From assembly GCA_030671915.1 (NCBI GenBank), contig DAOVHN010000054.1, positions 1-9,205 on the forward strand: 9,205 nt of DNA, read 5' to 3'. Origin of the DNA: Pseudomonadota bacterium (GTDB taxonomy: Bacteria; Pseudomonadota; Alphaproteobacteria; UBA8366; JADFVY01). The position numbers were made by a program, and so were the translations under genes. Below, one piece after another: positions 6,901 to 9,205 of this stretch; within the stretch, counting starts at the first letter, position 1; every line of letters starts with the position of its first letter. Under the pieces are notes generated by a model. That model was not told the origin of the DNA. It saw nothing but the letters and a program-made list of their open reading frames with translations, and did not search any database.

Positions 6901-7407
6901 CATGAGACCGCCCGCTTCGCCCTGCCGCGCCAGGCCGGCGAGGACGGCAAATGCATCGCCGATTACGTGCCCGACATATCCGCCGGGCCCGCGGGCCGTG
7001 GCGTCGTCGGGCTGCAGGTCGTCACCATGGGCCAGCGCGCCGCCGACGTGGCCCGCGAATGGTTCGAGGACGACCGCTACCAGGACTACCTGTACCTGCA
7101 CGGGGTGGGTGTCGAGCTGGCCGAGGCCATGGCCGAATATGTCCACAAGCGCATCCGCGCCGAACTCGGCCATGCGGCCGGGGAAGCCAGCGATATGGAG
7201 GGGCTGCTGAACCAGCAATATTTCGGTTCGCGCTATTCCTTCGGCTATCCCGCCTGCCCGAACCTGGAGGACCAGGACCAGTTGCTGGCCCTGCTGGGCG
7301 CCGACGCCATCGGCGTGGAACTGTCCGACGAACACCAGCTCCACCCGGAAATGTCCACCTCGGCCCTGGTCATACCGCACCCGAAGGCGAAATATTTCAC
7401 GGTGTGA
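3907..7407 (+). CDS. metH: Cobalamin-dependent methionine synthase
   Basis: MetH transfers the methyl group of 5-methyl-THF through enzyme-bound cobalamin to homocysteine, giving methionine and THF. The 1166-aa product is full length and carries all modules in order. The homocysteine domain (about 1-325) has zinc ligands Cys224 (GLNC) and Cys290-Cys291 (GGCC). The folate domain (about 340-620) begins at SIGERCNANGSKKF (345-358). The cobalamin cap and Rossmann modules (about 635-850) carry DVHDIGKN with axial His734 and SGLL (779-782). The C-terminal SAM-dependent reactivation domain (about 895-1166) contains RYSFGYPACP (1109-1118). A basic, Ala-rich linker at about 858-890 joins the last two. 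The activation domain means the enzyme can be repaired by SAM plus an electron donor. The ATG has GGAGG 11 bases upstream, slightly far. No cobalamin riboswitch was recognised upstream, so control appears to be through the ArsR-type regulator. Confidence 0.98.
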   Translation: MSEFLKALSGRVLLCDGAFGSRIQAMDLDVERDYRGAENCTEILNASRPDIVREIHAGYLEAGSDIVQTNSFGGSPLTLAEFDLADQAFELNRLAGELAREAVEEASGRDGRQRFVLGSIGPGTRLPSLGHIDYQTLEDAFFTQASGLIAGGVDAILIETCQDPLQIKTAVNGARRAFAELERTLPIFVQVTVETTGTLLVGADIAAAATVVHSLGVDSMGLNCATGPHEMAENVRWLGENWPGLIAVQPNAGLPELHDGHTHYPLTPAELGEWGGRFVTDYGVNMVGGCCGSTTDHVRALDTMLRQKAEDGYRPRPGTRNPDWTPSLASLYSQVALRQENAILSIGERCNANGSKKFRDLQAAEDWDGCVEIGREQIREASHTLDVCTAFVGRDEVADMTEVVSRLRGAADAPLVIDSTELPVLDAALQLVGGKPVINSINFENGDEAAEARLELARKHGAAVIALTIDEDGMAKTADDKLRIAERLYDMAVNRYGLPPSDLLFDPLTFTVCTGMEDDRKLAIETLNGIERLAQRFPDCQVILGLSNISFGLRAAARHVLNSVFLDEAVKRGMSGAIIHVSKIKPLHAIPEDEAKVALDLIYDRREEGYDPLQAFLALFEGREVHEEKADTANLTIEEKLHRRIVDGDRNGLAGDLDVAMETRPPLDIVNETLLGGMKEVGELFGSGKMQLPFVLQSAETMKAAVAHLEPHMEKSDGRRKGTVVLATVKGDVHDIGKNLVDIILTNNGYNVVNLGIKQPIANIVNAAREHKADVIGMSGLLVKSTVVMRENLEEMTRENIHVPVMLGGAALTRAYVEEDCVAAYGSGRVAYSRDAFDGLRIMDKVVNGGFDDYAAAIQAKRKSRPANRRKAVGRAVNAAPAAADLAVTRAAREALNCEMQIAEPPFWGPRVIARAPVQALLPYLNERMLFQFHWGFRKEGRKLDEYMVWARKELRPVLKRMVDTVIQQGIMVPQAVYGYWKAAGEGDDLVLFGEDGAHETARFALPRQAGEDGKCIADYVPDISAGPAGRGVVGLQVVTMGQRAADVAREWFEDDRYQDYLYLHGVGVELAEAMAEYVHKRIRAELGHAAGEASDMEGLLNQQYFGSRYSFGYPACPNLEDQDQLLALLGADAIGVELSDEHQLHPEMSTSALVIPHPKAKYFTV

Positions 7408-7459
7408 GGGCGTTCTGACCCGTCTTGGCCTTGCGGACTGTATATTGCAGGATGGTCGC

Positions 7460-7909
7460 ATGAGTATGGCATTTCGCTCCGCCGTCGCCGATGACGCAGC
7501 CGCTATTTCCGGGCTGATCGAGGCTGCCTACGCCGCGGGCATCGATCCGCATTATGGCGCGCAGGGGCGGGCGACATTTCTGAACTTCGTTGCGCCGCAA
7601 ACGATCGCCGCGCGGCTGGCCGCGGACAGCGAGGCCTGGGTGGCGGTCAGGGACGGCCGGGCCATCGTCGGCTATGCCGAACTGGCCGGTGATCATCTCA
7701 AAATGCTGTTCGTCCGGCATGAGTTGCAGCGAACCGGCGTCGGGCGGGAGCTGCTGGCATTCCTGCAGGTTTTCCGCGCGGGCCATACGGTTTCGGTCAA
7801 CGCCGCCCCGAACGCCGACGCCTTCTACCTCGCCATGGGCTTCCGCCCGATCGGCCCCAAGCAGCAGCAGGACGGCATCGTCTTCACGCCGATGGAAATG
7901 AAGTTCTGA
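7460..7909 (+). CDS. GNAT-family N-acetyltransferase
   Basis: A small 149-aa cytoplasmic enzyme expected to move an acetyl group from acetyl-CoA to an amine; the substrate is unknown. The GNAT fold is recognisable from FRSAVADDAAAISGLIEAAY at the N-terminus, the beta-4 strand and pyrophosphate loop LKMLFVRHELQRTGVGREL (80-98, with RTGVGR as the acetyl-CoA loop) and AFYLAMGFRPIG (121-132) near the C-terminus. I chose the ATG at 7460 because AGGA lies seven bases before it; a TTG at 7445 and an ATG at 7466 are alternatives. It starts 52 bases after metH on the same strand, so it may be read through from the met operon, but nothing in it indicates a methionine role. It converges on the next gene with a 10-base gap. 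Confidence 0.88.
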   Translation: MSMAFRSAVADDAAAISGLIEAAYAAGIDPHYGAQGRATFLNFVAPQTIAARLAADSEAWVAVRDGRAIVGYAELAGDHLKMLFVRHELQRTGVGRELLAFLQVFRAGHTVSVNAAPNADAFYLAMGFRPIGPKQQQDGIVFTPMEMKF

Positions 7910-7911
7910 AG

Positions 7912-7931
7912 GCGGGGCTTCACGTCCCCGC
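7912..7931. terminator. Hairpin between convergent genes
   Basis: GCGGGG (7912-7917) and CCCCGC (7926-7931) form a perfect 6-bp GC stem with an 8-nt loop. It covers the 10-base gap between two converging genes and enters the last codons of the minus-strand gene. No T-run follows on either strand, so it may pause or stabilise transcript ends rather than act as a standard terminator. Confidence 0.3.
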
Positions 7932-8855
7932 GGCCAGCAGCCGGCGGTACAGCGGGCTGGTCAGCATCGGCATGACGAATATCGGCAACTGGGCGATGGC
8001 GACATAGAGCCACATGTCCGGGCCGGCCATGCCGGCGGTCAGCACCAGCATGATCGCCATGTTGCGGTAGCCGCTGGCCAGCCCCATGGTCAGTGCCCCG
8101 CGCCAGCCCAGCCAGAAGAAGGCGGCGGCGCCGATGGCCTGCAGCACCAGGTTCAGGATGAAGGCGGCGGCCGTGAAACCGGCCACGGTCCAGGGGTCGG
8201 CCAGCAGCCGGGCCGTGACTCCGTCCATGATGGCGACGGCGAAGACAACCAGCGCCAGCACGATCAGCCCGTTGATCCCCGTGGCCCGCGCGTCCAGCCA
8301 ATCGCGGCCGACGAAGCGGCGCGTGGTCTCGCTGATCGCGAAGGGCAGGGCGATGTAAATGGTGACGCGCAGCAGGAACGGCCCCAGCCCGATCGACAGC
8401 TCCAGGTCCAGCAGCCAGAAGGCGACCATGCCCAGGGTCAGCGGCAGAATCGCCGTTCCCGCCACCAGCAGCACCAGCGCCAGCGCCGCGTCCAGCCCCA
8501 GCAGCAGGGCGAAGGCCGGCGCGGCCGTCACCGGCGGCGCGGCGGCCGCGAACACCAGCGCCACCGCCAGCCCGGGCGGCAGGCCCAGCACCGTCACCAC
8601 CCCGAAGGTCAGCAGCGGGGCCAGCAGCAATATCCAGCCCACGGCCACCGCCGCGCGCAACGGCCGGCGCCCCCAGGCGACGACGGTCGGCCAGTCGATC
8701 CGCAGCAGCGACAGCGACAGGCTCGCCACAACCGCCGCCTCGACCAGCGGCCGCAGCAGCGCGGCCAGGTCCGGCAGCGCCAGCCCGGCGAAAATCCCGC
8801 CGGCCAGGATCGGCCGGGCATGGCGGTTCAGGAAAGCGAGAAAGGGCGTGAGCAT
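7920..8855 (-). CDS. SBF/bile-acid:sodium symporter-like membrane protein
   Basis: This is a 311-aa, very hydrophobic inner-membrane protein with about nine or ten predicted membrane helices (roughly 14-29, 35-52, 66-90, 97-118, 122-145, 160-178, 194-212, 223-248, 254-275 and 280-300). The APPVTAAPAFALLLGLD stretch (106-122) followed by TAILPLT (134-140), and SGYRNMAIMLVLTAG (261-275) near the C-terminus, resemble the paired Pro/Asn-containing core helices of the SBF (BASS) fold. These proteins usually move organic anions with sodium; the substrate here is unknown. The ATG lacks a strong ribosome site; only a weak purine stretch precedes it. It is transcribed away from the thioesterase gene and towards the acetyltransferase. 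Another small secondary-transporter family with the same fold is the main alternative. Confidence 0.72.
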   Translation of the reverse strand: MLTPFLAFLNRHARPILAGGIFAGLALPDLAALLRPLVEAAVVASLSLSLLRIDWPTVVAWGRRPLRAAVAVGWILLLAPLLTFGVVTVLGLPPGLAVALVFAAAAPPVTAAPAFALLLGLDAALALVLLVAGTAILPLTLGMVAFWLLDLELSIGLGPFLLRVTIYIALPFAISETTRRFVGRDWLDARATGINGLIVLALVVFAVAIMDGVTARLLADPWTVAGFTAAAFILNLVLQAIGAAAFFWLGWRGALTMGLASGYRNMAIMLVLTAGMAGPDMWLYVAIAQLPIFVMPMLTSPLYRRLLAAGT

Positions 8856-8929
8856 CGCGTCATCGTCGGTGGCGGGAACCGGACCCTACGGTGTTGCCGT
8901 GTGCTTGCCAATAGCGCTAGGTTTGTCTC
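8856..8929. other. Short divergent intergenic region
   Basis: This 74-base gap separates the minus-strand transporter from the plus-strand thioesterase and should hold the promoters of both. TTGCCG (8894-8899) followed after 18 bases by TAGGTT (8918-8923) is the nearest thing to a rightward promoter, but it matches the -10 consensus poorly. No clear operator or hairpin is visible. Confidence 0.35.
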
Positions 8930-9205
8930 ATGACGATTGAAGCGCCATTGCAGATATACCGCGACCGGGTCCGCCCGGAATGGATCGATTACAACGGCCA
9001 TATGAACGTGGCCTATTACGTGCTGGCCTTCGATTACGCGACCGACGCCTTCTTAGAGTATCTGGGGCTGGGGAAGGACTATCTGAAGCAGGCCAACTGC
9101 TCCACCTTCGCCGTCGAGATGAATGTCAGCTATGTCCGCGAGGTCCAGGAGGGTGACCCGATCGCCTTCCGCACATGGCTGCTGGGCCACGACGCCAAGC
9201 GGCTG
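8930..9205 (+). CDS. Acyl-CoA thioesterase, hotdog fold (5' part only)
   Basis: The gene runs off the window end; 92 codons are present with no stop. The protein starts at an ATG with only a weak AGG about nine bases upstream. Residues 15-31 read RPEWIDYNGHMNVAYYV, the signature of the 4-hydroxybenzoyl-CoA thioesterase-like hotdog family, with Asp20 and the GHMN helix start (23-26). The following FDYATDAFLEYLGLG and FAVEMNVSYVREVQEGDPI segments match the central helix and beta strands of that fold. Such enzymes hydrolyse acyl-CoA thioesters. Similar proteins occur with carnitine or betaine catabolism genes, but no such neighbour is visible, so the substrate is left open. Confidence 0.85.
   Translation, partial: MTIEAPLQIYRDRVRPEWIDYNGHMNVAYYVLAFDYATDAFLEYLGLGKDYLKQANCSTFAVEMNVSYVREVQEGDPIAFRTWLLGHDAKRL

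Noticed and set aside
7418..7446. Separate promoter for the acetyltransferase gene ending in TATATT
   Set aside because: TATATT at 7441-7446 looks like a -10 box, but no acceptable -35 lies 16-18 bases upstream and the resulting leader would be only a few bases. Read-through from metH is as likely.

Overview
The window is GC-rich bacterial chromosome, dense with coding sequence and with almost no gaps inside operons. Gene content and style point to an alphaproteobacterium, probably of a Rhodospirillales-like lineage. The evidence is an mlaA-mlaC pair, an ArsR-methyltransferase/metF/metH operon, and two palindromic repeats of a kind common between alphaproteobacterial genes. The assignment comes from recognition, not from a search.

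Layout. Bases 1-209 hold no gene but carry two small palindromic repeats downstream of mlaC. Bases 210-1704 (minus strand) encode MlaA, an outer-membrane lipoprotein, followed by the overlapping gene for MlaC, the periplasmic lipid carrier. Together they form the outer-membrane and periplasmic arms of the Mla phospholipid-transport system. The inner-membrane MlaFED complex is not in the window.

Bases 1705-2064 form a gap of about 360 bp that is visibly richer in AT than its surroundings. It holds several inverted repeats. At its right end is a promoter-like element whose spacer and -10 box contain a perfect 16-bp palindrome.

Bases 2065-7407 (plus strand) form a three-gene methionine operon with 3-nt gaps. 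The first gene is a fusion of an ArsR-type DNA-binding domain to a SAM-dependent methyltransferase domain. It is followed by metF (5,10-methylenetetrahydrofolate reductase) and metH (cobalamin-dependent methionine synthase). MetF makes 5-methyl-THF and MetH uses it to methylate homocysteine. The regulator probably binds the palindrome and sets operon output according to SAM or SAH through its methyltransferase-like domain; that link is inferred.

Bases 7460-7909 encode a small GNAT acetyltransferase on the same strand. It converges on a minus-strand membrane protein resembling the SBF/bile-acid:sodium symporter family (7920-8855). A divergently oriented hotdog-fold thioesterase begins at 8930 and is cut by the window end.

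The most interesting parts are the regulator and its palindromic promoter, and the unexplained inverted repeats in the mlaA/met intergenic region. No mobile element, CRISPR array, tRNA or rRNA was seen, and nothing here is clearly a wholly new system.
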